Assembly: GCF_014280435.1 (NCBI RefSeq)
Contig: NZ_CP060388.1
Coordinates: forward strand, 3,175,501-3,239,500
DNA length: 64,000 nucleotides
Source: Sphingobium sp. KCTC 72723
GTDB taxonomy: Bacteria; Pseudomonadota; Alphaproteobacteria; Sphingomonadales; Sphingomonadaceae
Reading direction: 5' to 3'
Below the pieces are notes generated by a model that worked only from the letters and a program-made list of their open reading frames with translations, did no database searches and had not been told where the DNA came from. This document shows positions 25,420 through 34,479 of the stretch, piece by piece (within the stretch, counting starts at the first letter, position 1; every line of letters begins with the position of its first letter). A program made the position numbers and the translations under genes.

Positions 25420-26409
25420 GTGACGGAATGGACCCTGCATGGCGGCAACCTGTCGCACGCGATGCGCGCCTTCCCCAACGCGCCCGGCCCGTGGCTGGAC
25501 CTGTCCACGGGCATCAACGCCGATCCATGGCCGATTCCCGCCGATTTGGCGATCGACTGGCATCGCCTGCCTGACGCGGCGGCGCTGACGGAACTGGAAC
25601 GGGCGGCGGCAACCTGTTTCGGGACGGACCCGGCGCGCGTGCTGGCGCTGCCCGGCACCGAAATGGGCCTGCGCGCGCTCGCCACACTCGGCCTGCCTGC
25701 GCCGCTGCGCCATGTCGCGCCGGGATACCGCACCCATGCGCACGCTCTTGGCGACAGCACGCCAATCGCCTTTGCCGATGTGGGGCGGACGGCCGCGCGG
25801 GGCGGCACGATCCTGCTGGCGAACCCGGCCAATCCCGACGGGCGGCTTACGACGCGCGCGGACCTGATGGCGCTGACGGAGATACTGGCCGCGCGCGCCG
25901 GGTGGCTAGTCGTGGACGAAGCCTTTGTCGACGCGCAGGATGACGCCAGCATCGTGCCGCTGCTTGGTCCCGACGCTCCAGTGATCGTCATGCGCTCCTT
26001 CGGCAAGTTTTTCGGACTGGCCGGCGTCAGGCTGGGCTTTGCGATCGGGCCAGTCGCGCTGATCGCGCGGTGGCGCGCGATGCTGGGCAGTTGGCCGCTG
26101 TCCGCCGCCGCAATCGCCATCGGCACGGCGGCCTATCGCGATACCGACTGGATCGCAGCAACCCGCCTGCGACTGGTCGATCGCGCCGCCGCGCTGGACA
26201 CGATGCTGGCGCGCCACGGCCTTGCCGCGACAGGCGCCTCGCCCTTATTCAGGCTCATCGACGGTGAAGCTGCGGCGCTGTTCGCCCATCTCGCGCGGCA
26301 GGGCATATTGACTCGCCCGTTCGATTATGACCCGCGCTGGCTGCGATTGGGTGTGCCAGCCACGGCGCAGGATCTGAACCGGCTCGACCGGGCGCTGGCC
26401 AATGGCTGA
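25420..26409 (+). CDS. cobC: Threonine-phosphate decarboxylase
   Basis: A 329-aa PLP enzyme of aminotransferase fold I that makes (R)-1-aminopropan-2-ol phosphate for the cobalamin nucleotide loop (CobD in Salmonella naming). HGGNL at the N-terminus, DLSTGIN at 27-33, NPANPDG at 135-141, VVDEAF (Asp166) and the PLP lysine Lys196 in SFGKFFGLAG are all visible. The GTG at 25420 was chosen because HGGN follows at the usual distance and a GGGG stretch lies upstream. It overlaps cobD by 8 bp, so the two form an operon. Confidence 0.9.
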   Translation: MTEWTLHGGNLSHAMRAFPNAPGPWLDLSTGINADPWPIPADLAIDWHRLPDAAALTELERAAATCFGTDPARVLALPGTEMGLRALATLGLPAPLRHVAPGYRTHAHALGDSTPIAFADVGRTAARGGTILLANPANPDGRLTTRADLMALTEILAARAGWLVVDEAFVDAQDDASIVPLLGPDAPVIVMRSFGKFFGLAGVRLGFAIGPVALIARWRAMLGSWPLSAAAIAIGTAAYRDTDWIAATRLRLVDRAAALDTMLARHGLAATGASPLFRLIDGEAAALFAHLARQGILTRPFDYDPRWLRLGVPATAQDLNRLDRALANG

Positions 26410-27337
26410 TCCGGTCGCGCTCGCCGCGCTGATGCTCGACGCGGCGGTCGGTTGGCCCGGCCCGCTCTATCGGCGGATCGGCCATCCGGTCGGGCTGTTT
26501 GCCGCGCTGATCGAACGGGGCGCGGCATGGGGCAACCGGGCAGACCAGTCCTTTGCATCGCGGCGCGCTGTGGGCATCGTCACGATCCTCGCGCTGCTGA
26601 CTGTCACCGCCACCCTGTGCTGGCAGGCGCAGGCGGCGCTGGTCAACCTGCTCGGCGGTTGGGCGTGGATCGCGCTGGCCTTGCTGGCATGGCCCGCACT
26701 GGCGCAGCGCAGCCTGCACGATCATGTCCGCCCCGTCGCCGACGCGCTGGACCGGGGAGACCTGCCCGGCGCGCGGAAGGCGGTCGGCATGATCGTCGGG
26801 CGCGACACGGCGGCGCTGGACGAAGCGGGCGTGGCGCGCGCGGCGATAGAGAGCCTGGCCGAAAGCTTCTGCGACGGCGTGGCCGCGCCCTTGTTCTGGC
26901 TGCTGACCTTCGGCCTGCCGGGTGTCTGGTGTTACAAGGCGATCAACACCGCCGACAGCCTGATCGGCCACCGCGAACCGCAATGGCGCGCCTTTGGCTG
27001 GGCAGCGGCGCGCATCGACGACATTGCCAACCTGCTGCCTGCGCGTCTGGGTAGCGGGATTTTGTGCCTCGCCGGGATGGGCGGATGGCGGGTGATGGCG
27101 CGCGACCATGGCAGGCACGCCTCGCCCAATGCAGGCTGGACGGAAGCGGCAATGGCGGGCGCGCTGAACCTGCGGCTCGCCGGGCCGATCGCCTATGATG
27201 GCGTGGTGGCGGACAAGCCGTGGATCGGGTCCGGCCGGGTCGAGGCCAATGCTGCCGACATTCGCCGCGCCCTGCGCCTCTATCGCCGCGCCTGCCTGAT
27301 CCTGTGGGGCGTGGCGGCGGCGGTCTGGCTTATCTGA
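26402..27337 (+). CDS. cobD: Adenosylcobinamide-phosphate synthase (CobD/CbiB)
   Basis: A 311-aa inner-membrane enzyme that attaches aminopropanol (phosphate) to adenosylcobyric acid. Several hydrophobic segments are present (for example GIVTILALLTVTATL), with the CobD/CbiB signatures AIESLAESFCDGVAAPLFW and YKAINTADSLIGH and the downstream ARIDDIANLLPAR. It overlaps cobC upstream by 8 bp and the convergent cobS by 8 bp. Function is secure. Confidence 0.93.
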   Translation: MADPVALAALMLDAAVGWPGPLYRRIGHPVGLFAALIERGAAWGNRADQSFASRRAVGIVTILALLTVTATLCWQAQAALVNLLGGWAWIALALLAWPALAQRSLHDHVRPVADALDRGDLPGARKAVGMIVGRDTAALDEAGVARAAIESLAESFCDGVAAPLFWLLTFGLPGVWCYKAINTADSLIGHREPQWRAFGWAAARIDDIANLLPARLGSGILCLAGMGGWRVMARDHGRHASPNAGWTEAAMAGALNLRLAGPIAYDGVVADKPWIGSGRVEANAADIRRALRLYRRACLILWGVAAAVWLI

Positions 27338-28031
27338 CCGCCGCAAGCGCCAGCAGCGCGACTTCGACCAGTTCGATCCCCGCGCCATGGCCATCGCCCG
27401 ATATGCCGCCGATCCGTTGCCTGATCCAAAGCGCCCACAGCGCGATCAGGACCGGCGTGGCCAGCAACATGGGCATGGTCCAGCTACAGCCCAGCAGAAC
27501 CGCACCCCAAAGCAGGATGTGCCGCACGCCAATCGCAGCGCTGAACCGCGCCCCCAGCCCCTCATGCAATGGCGGCAGCCAGCGCGCCCAAGCGAGCGGC
27601 CCGATCCGCGCGGCAAAGGGGATGAGCAGCAGCGGCAGGATCATGCCACGCTCCAGCAGCGCATGAAGCAACACCAGCTTGGCGATCAAAAGCAGCATGA
27701 TCGCCACCACGCCAAAGCTGCCCACATGCGGATCAGCCAGCACCGCGCGCAATCGGGCGGGATCGCGATGCCCCGCGCCGACAGCATCGGCCAGGTCCGC
27801 CAGCCCGTCGATATGCAGCGCGCCGGTTATCCCGACCCATGCCACCAGCACCGCAAGCGCCGCCATCCACGGATCACCGATCAGCGCCGCCACTCCTGCC
27901 AGCAACGCGCCGATGATGAAGCCGACAGCGGGAAACCAGCGCATCGACCGGGCAAATGCGCCATCATCCACCCACACCGCTGGCAACGGCAGGCGCGTCA
28001 AAAACTGCGCGGCGATGATCAGCCCCTTCAT
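27330..28031 (-). CDS. cobS: Adenosylcobinamide-GDP ribazoletransferase (cobalamin synthase)
   Basis: A 233-aa integral membrane protein that joins AdoCbi-GDP and alpha-ribazole (CobV in P. denitrificans naming). FLTRLPLP near the N-terminus, GALHIDGLADLADAVG, the HVGSFGVVAI region and multiple transmembrane stretches are typical. The ATG at 28031 overlaps the preceding phosphatase stop as ATGA. It is the last gene of the long cob operon. Length is slightly short compared with the usual ~245-260 aa but intact. Confidence 0.92.
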   Translation of the reverse strand: MKGLIIAAQFLTRLPLPAVWVDDGAFARSMRWFPAVGFIIGALLAGVAALIGDPWMAALAVLVAWVGITGALHIDGLADLADAVGAGHRDPARLRAVLADPHVGSFGVVAIMLLLIAKLVLLHALLERGMILPLLLIPFAARIGPLAWARWLPPLHEGLGARFSAAIGVRHILLWGAVLLGCSWTMPMLLATPVLIALWALWIRQRIGGISGDGHGAGIELVEVALLALAAVR

Positions 28032-28597
28032 GCCCGCAACCCGACAATCTGCGCCGTCAAATTCTCGCCGCGCCACAGCCGCAGCGACAGCAGCGCCGCA
28101 TAGGGCAGGTCGAAAGCGAAGGCCTGCCTATGATCGAACCCGCACAAAGCCGCCAGCGCCGCGCGCATCGCTCCGCCATGGGTCACGACCAGCGTAGCGC
28201 CATGGGGCAGCGCGTCGCACGCCGCCCCGACCCGCGCGACCAGCTCCGACCAGCGTTCGCCGCCGGGCGGGGCGTGGCCATCGGGATCGGCCCAGAACCG
28301 CCCCAGTGCCTCTGCGTCAATCTCCACCGGGGCAAGGCCGTCCCACGCCCCGAAATCCAGCTCGCGCCAGCGCGGATCGACGGTCACGCCCTTGCCGCTG
28401 GCCTGCGCGATCGCTGCCCCCGCCGCCTGCGCCCGGCACAGGTCGGACGTGACGATCCGGTCCACCGGCAACCCCTGCGCCCGCGCCACGCAGGCGGCGA
28501 TCCCCGCCGCGCTCGATGGCACATCGGTCCGCCCGATCATCCGCCCCGGCACGTCCGGCGCGCCATGACGCAACAGGTGCAGCACCGCGCCGGTCAC
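28028..28597 (-). CDS. Histidine phosphatase, probable alpha-ribazole phosphatase
   Basis: A 189-aa phosphoglycerate-mutase-like phosphatase. The phosphohistidine motif LLRHGAPDVPGRMIGRTDVP is at 8-27, with WRELDFGAWDG and VTHGGAMRA completing the active site. Between cobT and cobS with 4-bp overlaps on both sides, it most likely removes the 5' phosphate from alpha-ribazole phosphate (CobC in Salmonella naming). No symbol is given because cobC is used here for the decarboxylase. Confidence 0.88.
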   Translation of the reverse strand: MTGAVLHLLRHGAPDVPGRMIGRTDVPSSAAGIAACVARAQGLPVDRIVTSDLCRAQAAGAAIAQASGKGVTVDPRWRELDFGAWDGLAPVEIDAEALGRFWADPDGHAPPGGERWSELVARVGAACDALPHGATLVVTHGGAMRAALAALCGFDHRQAFAFDLPYAALLSLRLWRGENLTAQIVGLRA

Positions 28598-29610
28598 GCC
28601 GTGCGCCCCGCCACTCCGGCCTGCGCAAAGGTCGCCATCCCCTCATGCGCGGCCAGCGCGGCGCGGATCACGCCGACCGCCACCGCCGCGCCGCTCCCTT
28701 CGCCCAGCCGCATGTCGAGCGAGAGGATGGGCGTCAGGCCCAGCCGGTCGAGCAACCGCCGATGCCCCGGTTCGGCGGACACATGCCCGGCCAGACAATG
28801 ATCGGTAATGGCAGGCGCGAACGCCGCCAGCGGCGCAATGGCGGCGCAGGATATGAACCCATCCAGCACCACCGGGATGCCGAGGGCGCGCGCCTGCACC
28901 ACAGCACCCGCAATCGCCGCAATCTCTCGCCCGCCCAGCCGCGCCAGCATCGCGAACGGCGTGGCTGAACCATGATGCAGCGCCAGCGCATGGCTGACGA
29001 CATCAACCTTGCGCGCAATGCCTGCCGCATCCACGCCCGTCCCCGGCCCGACCCATGACGCTGCATCCCCGCCAAAGGCCTGCGCGCACAGCGCCGCCGC
29101 CGCCGTCGAATTGCCGATCCCCATTTCGCCCACCACCAGCAGGTCGAGCCCCGGATCGACCGCCGCCGCGCCGATCGCCAGCGCCGCCAGACATGCGCCC
29201 TCGTCCATCGCCGGACCGGCAGTGAAGTCGGCGGTGGGCGTATCGAGGGCGATGGGATGGATCACCACCTCCATGTCCGCCGCCCGCGCCAGCGCATTGA
29301 TCGCGCCGCCCCCGGCCCGGAAATTATCGACCATCGCGGCAGTCACGCTGGCGGGATAGGCGCTCACGCCATGGATGACGACACCATGATTGCCCGCAAA
29401 GATCGCCGCCCGCGCACAGGCGATCTGGGGCAGGGGCGTCCCTTGCCACCCGGCGAAGAAAATCGCGATCTCCTCCAGCAGGCCCAGCGATCCGGCGGGC
29501 TTGGTCAGTTCCGCCTGACGCGCGCGCGCCGCCGCGATGCTGCCAGCTTCCGCCACGGACAGATCGCGCAGCGCCGCATGGAACGCAGCGGGGGAGGCAA
29601 AGCCGCTCAT
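28594..29610 (-). CDS. cobT: Nicotinate-nucleotide-dimethylbenzimidazole phosphoribosyltransferase
   Basis: A 338-aa enzyme (CobU in P. denitrificans naming) that activates 5,6-dimethylbenzimidazole to alpha-ribazole 5'-phosphate. LTKPAGSLGLLE, FAGNHGVVIHGVSAYP, GEMGIGNSTAAAAL and the catalytic glutamate in RLGEGSGAA near the C-terminus are all present. The ATG at 29610 overlaps the DUF1636 stop (ATGA), and its own stop overlaps the phosphatase start. Together with BluB it points to DMB as the lower ligand. Confidence 0.95.
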   Translation of the reverse strand: MSGFASPAAFHAALRDLSVAEAGSIAAARARQAELTKPAGSLGLLEEIAIFFAGWQGTPLPQIACARAAIFAGNHGVVIHGVSAYPASVTAAMVDNFRAGGGAINALARAADMEVVIHPIALDTPTADFTAGPAMDEGACLAALAIGAAAVDPGLDLLVVGEMGIGNSTAAAALCAQAFGGDAASWVGPGTGVDAAGIARKVDVVSHALALHHGSATPFAMLARLGGREIAAIAGAVVQARALGIPVVLDGFISCAAIAPLAAFAPAITDHCLAGHVSAEPGHRRLLDRLGLTPILSLDMRLGEGSGAAVAVGVIRAALAAHEGMATFAQAGVAGRTA

Positions 29611-30014
29611 TCCGCGACGAAGCCCGGCGGCGGGGTGCGCGTGATGAAATGCCCCTTCACCCCCTGCGGCCATTGGCCAAACGGCACCCGGCCATGTTCG
29701 CTGGCGGCATAATGGACGGCATAGTCGAGGATCGCGGTCGCCGCCTCCGTTTCCGGCGCGAACCGGCCCAGCACATAGCCGACCCGACCGGGGCCACGCA
29801 GATGCACCGTGCAATGGTCGGCGCACGCGAACAGGCACGCCATTTCCTGCACGGCGATACCGGCATAGCGCGGGTCGCTCGCCTGCACGTCCCGCAATAT
29901 CTCCACCATTGCCGCACCGCCGCGCCGCCCCTGCGCATCTTCCCGCGCGTCCTTGCTGTGGCGGCATGTGTTGCAGGCGACGATGGCCGGGCCATCCTCC
30001 ACGGGTTTCAGCAT
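29607..30014 (-). CDS. DUF1636 predicted metal-binding (ferredoxin-like) protein
   Basis: A 135-aa protein of the DUF1636/COG5469 type. It has a CxxC pair (Cys14, Cys17) and a cluster C-x3-C-x3-C (Cys60, Cys64, Cys68) followed by GPGRVGYVLGRF, reminiscent of thioredoxin-fold [2Fe-2S] ferredoxins. It lies between bluB (22-bp gap) and cobT (4-bp overlap), which ties it to DMB or nucleotide-loop chemistry. It could be an electron donor or a metal chaperone; neither is established here. Longer starts upstream have no support. Confidence 0.8.
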   Translation of the reverse strand: MLKPVEDGPAIVACNTCRHSKDAREDAQGRRGGAAMVEILRDVQASDPRYAGIAVQEMACLFACADHCTVHLRGPGRVGYVLGRFAPETEAATAILDYAVHYAASEHGRVPFGQWPQGVKGHFITRTPPPGFVAE

Positions 30015-30036
30015 GATTTTCGTCCTTGTTTGCGGG

Positions 30037-30684
30037 TCATCGCACGACTCTATTGTCGCGCCAGTTCTGGCGATCCTGCCATCCGCGCCGTTCCAGTTCG
30101 GGCGTGGCGCTGTCCTGCGCGGGATAGCCAATGCACAGCAAAGCGATCAGCGACCAGCCGGACGGCACGTCCAGCATGGCGGTGACGGCCACGGGGTCGA
30201 GGATCGACACCCACCCCACGCCAATGCCCCGCACCCGCGCCGCCAGCCACAAAGTATGCACCGCCATCACCACCGAATAATGCAGCATTTCCGGCATGGT
30301 CGCGACGCCCAGCCCATGGCCCGCAACGGGTGCTTCATCGCAAAATACCGCCACGATTTCCGGCGCATGATCGATGCCGTGCAATTTGAGCGCCAGATAA
30401 TCGGCATGGCGCGCCGTGCCGTCATGCCGCGCGCCTGCCAGCAATATCTGCGCATCGACATGGGCGGCCAGCGCCTGCCGCAATGCCGCGTCCTCCACCT
30501 GCACGAACCGCCATGGCTGCGCATTGCCGACCGACGGCGCGCAGGCCGCCGCATCGAACAGCGCGTCCATCTCCGCCCGTGGCACCGGATCGCCCCGGAA
30601 ATGGCGCACATCGCGCCGCCAGTGCAGCAGCGCGTCGAACTGCGCGGCGAACGCCGCGTCGAACAAAGGCGGGGCGTCGCTCAA
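30037..30684 (-). CDS. bluB: 5,6-dimethylbenzimidazole synthase
   Basis: A 215-aa flavin-destroying nitroreductase-fold enzyme that converts reduced FMN and oxygen to DMB, the lower base of B12. WRRDVRHFRGDPV, AACAPSVGNAQPWRF, the SVVMAVHTLWLAARVRGIG stretch and GWVSILDP fit BluB closely. The start appears to be TTG at 30684, overlapping the cobO stop (TTGA), since no ATG or GTG occurs before the conserved N-terminus. It implies aerobic, self-sufficient DMB synthesis. Confidence 0.93.
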   Translation of the reverse strand: MSDAPPLFDAAFAAQFDALLHWRRDVRHFRGDPVPRAEMDALFDAAACAPSVGNAQPWRFVQVEDAALRQALAAHVDAQILLAGARHDGTARHADYLALKLHGIDHAPEIVAVFCDEAPVAGHGLGVATMPEMLHYSVVMAVHTLWLAARVRGIGVGWVSILDPVAVTAMLDVPSGWSLIALLCIGYPAQDSATPELERRGWQDRQNWRDNRVVR

Positions 30685-31286
30685 AATTCGATGCCCTTCT
30701 GCGCCTTGACCCCCTGCGACCGGAAGGGGTGTTTGACTGCCACCATGTCCGTCACCAGATCCGCCGCTTCGATCAGCGCGTCGGGCGCATTGCGGCCCGT
30801 GACGATGACATGCTTCATCGCCGCCCGCCCGGTCAGCACCGGCAGCACTTCGTCCAGCGGCAGATAGTCGTAGCGCAGCACGATGTTCAGCTCGTCCGCC
30901 ACCACCATGGCATAAGACGGATCGGCGATCATCCGGCACACTTCGTCCCAGGCCGTGCGCGCAACCGCAATGTCGCGGGCGCGGTCCTGCGTGTCCCAAG
31001 TGAAGCCCTCGCCCATCGGCTTGAACTCGACATGATCGGGAAAGGCATCGAACACCGCCTTTTCGCCGGTCGCCATAGCGCCTTTCACGAACTGGACGAC
31101 GCCCACCTTCATGCCATGGCCGATCGCGCGGACCACCATGCCCAATGCCGCGCTGGTCTTGCCCTTGCCAGTGCCGGTATGGACGATCAGCAGCCCTTTT
31201 TCCTGCGTCTTGCCCGCGACGATTTTTGCCTGAGCGGCCTGACGCTTGCGCATTTTTTCGGCGTGCCGGGCTTCCTCATCCAACAT
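30681..31286 (-). CDS. cobO: Cob(I)yrinic acid a,c-diamide adenosyltransferase
   Basis: A 201-aa CobA/CobO-type ATP:corrinoid adenosyltransferase that adds the 5'-deoxyadenosyl ligand. It has the inverted-type P-loop HTGTGKGKTSAALG at 36-49, VQFVKGAMATGE, WDEVCRMI, VVADELNIVLRYDYL and VIVTGRNAPD. It starts at ATG 31286 inside the end of cobF (11-bp overlap) and ends in a TTGA overlap with bluB. Function is secure. Confidence 0.95.
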   Translation of the reverse strand: MLDEEARHAEKMRKRQAAQAKIVAGKTQEKGLLIVHTGTGKGKTSAALGMVVRAIGHGMKVGVVQFVKGAMATGEKAVFDAFPDHVEFKPMGEGFTWDTQDRARDIAVARTAWDEVCRMIADPSYAMVVADELNIVLRYDYLPLDEVLPVLTGRAAMKHVIVTGRNAPDALIEAADLVTDMVAVKHPFRSQGVKAQKGIEF

Positions 31287-32037
31287 GAATATCCTTTCGT
31301 ATCAAATAGATGTCCATGATCCAGCTATGGCGCGCACGCAGATCCGCCCGCAAAGCGGCAATGCGCGGTCCGGCGACCGCCAATGATCCCTCGACCAGCG
31401 CTTCCTGCGCCATGCCCAGATAGGCGCCCCACCAGATATGCAGGCCAGCCGGGTCAAGTCGCTCGAACGCGCACCCGCTGTCCAGCATCGCGACGACAGT
31501 ATCGACACCATCGGGCCAGCCGCCCTCCCGCAACCGCCGACCCGTGGTGATCAACACCGGATCGGCCAAATTATTCAATGGGATAGTGTGCGCCGCCGTC
31601 AGCGCCTGTATGGCAGTGATGCCCGGCACGACACGCAACTCTATGTCCATGTCGCTGTCGCGCAAACGGTCGACGATGCGCAGGCTGCTGTCATACAGCG
31701 ACGGGTCGCCCCACACCAAAAGCGCGCACCGTCCGCCGCCGGGCAGATGCGCGGTGATGGCCGCCGCCCACGCCCCGGCAATCGCATCATGCCAATCGCG
31801 CACCGCGCCCAGATAATCCTCGCGCCCATCGCGCACCGGCAGGTCGAACTCGACCACTCTCGTCGCGCCGGTCAACACCGCCGCGCATATCCCCCGGCGC
31901 AGGTCGATCAGGTCCGCCTTGGCGTCCCCCTTGCGCGGCAACAGGATCAGGTCGGCTGCGTTCATCGCCCTGACCGCTGCCCCGGTCAGATGATCGGGAT
32001 TGCCCGTGCCGATGCCGATCAGGTCGATGGCGATCAT
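31276..32037 (-). CDS. cobF: Precorrin-6A synthase (deacetylating)
   Basis: A 253-aa SAM-dependent tetrapyrrole methylase that methylates C1 of precorrin-5 and releases acetate in the aerobic pathway. The N-terminal IDLIGIGTGNPDHLTGAAVRA glycine motif, the LLPRKGDAKADL insertion typical of CobF, LVWGDPSLYDSS and VVPGITAIQAL are present. The start overlaps the cobB stop by 4 bp. CobF is specific to the oxygen-dependent route. Confidence 0.93.
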   Translation of the reverse strand: MIAIDLIGIGTGNPDHLTGAAVRAMNAADLILLPRKGDAKADLIDLRRGICAAVLTGATRVVEFDLPVRDGREDYLGAVRDWHDAIAGAWAAAITAHLPGGGRCALLVWGDPSLYDSSLRIVDRLRDSDMDIELRVVPGITAIQALTAAHTIPLNNLADPVLITTGRRLREGGWPDGVDTVVAMLDSGCAFERLDPAGLHIWWGAYLGMAQEALVEGSLAVAGPRIAALRADLRARHSWIMDIYLIRKDIHVG

Positions 32038-33341
32038 GCGGCCGGCGCGATCATGTGAAAGAAGCTGCCCGTCACATGCCCCCGATGCGACCCGGTTTCG
32101 GCCACATCCGCGCCATCGGCGTCCGTCACATGGGCCAGTGGCGCGTCGCCCTGTTCGACGATGGTGGCATAGTGAAATTCATGGCCCCGCAGGCACGTCC
32201 CCGCCGCGATGGCCCCCAGCGGCGCGATCAGCCGCGCATGGCGATAGCCCAGATGCATCCGCCGCTGCGCATGGCTGGTGACCAGGCCAAGCAGCCCGGC
32301 CATGCGATGATGAACGCCGTCCTTTGCGATCAGCGCATCCCCCAGCACCATATAGCCGCCACATTCGCCATGCACCGGGCGCGTCTGCGCATGGGCGCGC
32401 AGCCCCGCCAGAAAGTGCCCCGCCGCCGCGATCCGCCCGGCGTGCAGTTCGGGATAGCCACCGGGCAACCACACCAGATCAGCGTCCAGCGCAGGCGCTT
32501 CGTCGGCCAGCGGCGAAAATGGCATAATCTCCGCCCCCGCCTGCCGCCAGCCGTCCAGCAGATGTGGGTAGGTGAAGGAAAATGCCGCATCCTGCGCCAG
32601 CGCGATCCGCTGCGCCGGGGGCAGGGGCAGCGCGCCACCCCCCGTCCGCGCCGCCGCCGCCGCCGCCGCCACGATCGCCGCCAGATCGACATGCGCGCGC
32701 AGGAAAGCGGCATAATCGCCAATCGCCCGGTCCAGATCGGGATGCTCGATTGCCTGCACCAGCCCCAGATGCCGCTCCGGCAGCGTCAGGTCGCCGCGCC
32801 GGGGCAACGCGCCCAGCACCTTGATCCCCACCGCCTCCATCCCCGCCCGCGCCAGCCTTTCATGACGCGGACTGGCGACCCGGTTCAGGATCACCCCCGC
32901 GAACGGAAGGTCTGGCATGAACAGGGAAAAGCCAAGCGCGGTCGCGGCGGCGGACTGCGCCTGTCCGCTGACGTCCACGACCAATATGACCGGCCAGCCC
33001 ATGCGTTGCGCCATGTCCGCGCTCGCGCCATTGCCGCTGGCCCCGGCCCGCGCCACCCCGTCGAACAGGCCCATCGACCCTTCGGCCAGCGCGATGTCCG
33101 CGCCCGCCGCCTTGGCCGCGATCCCTTCGATCAGCGCAGGCGTCATTGCCCAGCTATCCAGATTGAACGACGCCCGCCCGCTGGCCGCGCGATGGAAGGC
33201 CGGGTCGATATAGTCCGGCCCGCTCTTGAACGGCTGCACCACCAGCCCGTCCTGCACCAGCGCCCGCAACAGCCCCAGCATCACCGTGGTCTTGCCGGTG
33301 CCGGAAGCGGGCGCAGCAATCATCAGGCCGGGAACGCTCAT
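32034..33341 (-). CDS. cobB: Hydrogenobyrinic acid a,c-diamide synthase
   Basis: A 435-aa glutamine amidotransferase that amidates carboxylates a and c. The N-terminal ATP-binding domain carries [15 protein letters not shown] at 14-28 with [11 protein letters not shown] and EGSMGLFDG. The C-terminal class I amidotransferase domain holds the nucleophilic Cys in [10 protein letters not shown] and the His in [10 protein letters not shown]. Four-bp overlaps join it to cobM upstream and cobF downstream. Confidence 0.94.
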   Translation of the reverse strand: MSVPGLMIAAPASGTGKTTVMLGLLRALVQDGLVVQPFKSGPDYIDPAFHRAASGRASFNLDSWAMTPALIEGIAAKAAGADIALAEGSMGLFDGVARAGASGNGASADMAQRMGWPVILVVDVSGQAQSAAATALGFSLFMPDLPFAGVILNRVASPRHERLARAGMEAVGIKVLGALPRRGDLTLPERHLGLVQAIEHPDLDRAIGDYAAFLRAHVDLAAIVAAAAAAARTGGGALPLPPAQRIALAQDAAFSFTYPHLLDGWRQAGAEIMPFSPLADEAPALDADLVWLPGGYPELHAGRIAAAGHFLAGLRAHAQTRPVHGECGGYMVLGDALIAKDGVHHRMAGLLGLVTSHAQRRMHLGYRHARLIAPLGAIAAGTCLRGHEFHYATIVEQGDAPLAHVTDADGADVAETGSHRGHVTGSFFHMIAPAA

Positions 33342-34123
33342 GCGTCCGTCTCCGCAAAAGGTGAAGCCGCGCTTTGCGGCCGAAACCGCCGGTCATAATC
33401 GGGCGCGTACAAGCTGCTCTCGCCAAAATCCTCGGCGCTCAACACCCGCCCGACCAAAATCAGCGCCGTGCGCTCCATGCTGCCCGCCACGGCTTCCACG
33501 ATGGTGGCGAGCGTCGCCCGGACCACTCGCTCGTCGGGCCAGCTTGCCCGCCACACCACCGCGACCGGGCATTCCGCGCCATAATCCGGCGTCAGGTCGG
33601 CCACCACCCGATCAAGCTGATGGATCGACAGATGGATCGCCAGCGTCGCCCCCGTCGCGGCAAAGGCGCGCAGGCTCTCGGCCGGCGGCATCGTGCTGGC
33701 CCGACCCGGCGTGCGCGTCAGCACCACCGATTGCGTCAGTCCGGGCAGGGTCAGTTCCGCTTCCAGCGCGGCGGCGCTGGCGGCAAAGGCCGGGACGCCG
33801 GGCGTGATCGTGAACGGGATGGCCAGCGCCCGCAACCGCCGCACCTGCTCCCCCATCGCCGACCAGATCGACAGGTCGCCCGAATGGAGCCGCGCGACAT
33901 CCAGCCCCGCCGCATGGGCCGCTGCCATCTCCGCAATAATCGCATCCAGCGACAGCGACGCGGTATTCACGATGCGCGCACCCGGTGGGCAATGGTCCAG
34001 CAGTGCTTCCGGCACCAGCGACCCGGCATAGAGGCACACAGGCGATGCGGCGATCAGGTCGCGCCCGCGCAATGTCAGCAGGTCCGGTGCGCCGGGACCG
34101 GCGCCAATGAAATATACGGTCAT
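33338..34123 (-). CDS. cobM: Precorrin-4 C11-methyltransferase
   Basis: A 261-aa SAM-dependent methylase. [21 protein letters not shown] at the N-terminus, the family marker [27 protein letters not shown] and [16 protein letters not shown] are typical of CobM/CbiF. It makes precorrin-5. The coding region overlaps cobE and cobB by 4 bp each. Confidence 0.95.
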   Translation of the reverse strand: MTVYFIGAGPGAPDLLTLRGRDLIAASPVCLYAGSLVPEALLDHCPPGARIVNTASLSLDAIIAEMAAAHAAGLDVARLHSGDLSIWSAMGEQVRRLRALAIPFTITPGVPAFAASAAALEAELTLPGLTQSVVLTRTPGRASTMPPAESLRAFAATGATLAIHLSIHQLDRVVADLTPDYGAECPVAVVWRASWPDERVVRATLATIVEAVAGSMERTALILVGRVLSAEDFGESSLYAPDYDRRFRPQSAASPFAETDA

Positions 34124-34479
34124 GGGGCAAATCCTTGGGCAATGGCGCAGGTCGCCATGCGATCGGGCGAAACGCGGCGGGAGTGGAGCAGGAAGGCGCG
34201 CGGCCCGGCGGCGGCTAGCGCGGCGGCTTCGGCGACGCTCCCCACGCCATAGGCGCGCAGGCTGGCGGGGGAGTGGCTGTGCGTCGTGACCGATTGCAAA
34301 GCATCGCGCGCAATGGCCAGCAATGGCACGTCCATCGCCCGCGCCAACGGTGCCAGCAACGCGACCTTATCTTCCGGCGCGGCCAGCGCATCGACCGCGA
34401 CGACGCCATGCTGCGCCAACGCCGCCTCCAGCGCGGCAAGGCCCGCGCCGCCGCGAAATCCAAATCCCGCGACGATCAT
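34120..34479 (-). CDS. cobE: CobE (CbiG C-terminal-like) protein
   Basis: A 119-aa protein matching the CobE/CbiG C-terminal domain: [20 protein letters not shown] at the N-terminus, [35 protein letters not shown] and a C-terminal region with hydrophobic strands. CobE proteins accompany the aerobic pathway near precorrin-4/5; the biochemical role is poorly defined. The ATG at 34479 overlaps the cobL stop in ATGA form, and the gene's own stop overlaps cobM the same way. Confidence 0.88.
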   Translation of the reverse strand: MIVAGFGFRGGAGLAALEAALAQHGVVAVDALAAPEDKVALLAPLARAMDVPLLAIARDALQSVTTHSHSPASLRAYGVGSVAEAAALAAAGPRAFLLHSRRVSPDRMATCAIAQGFAP

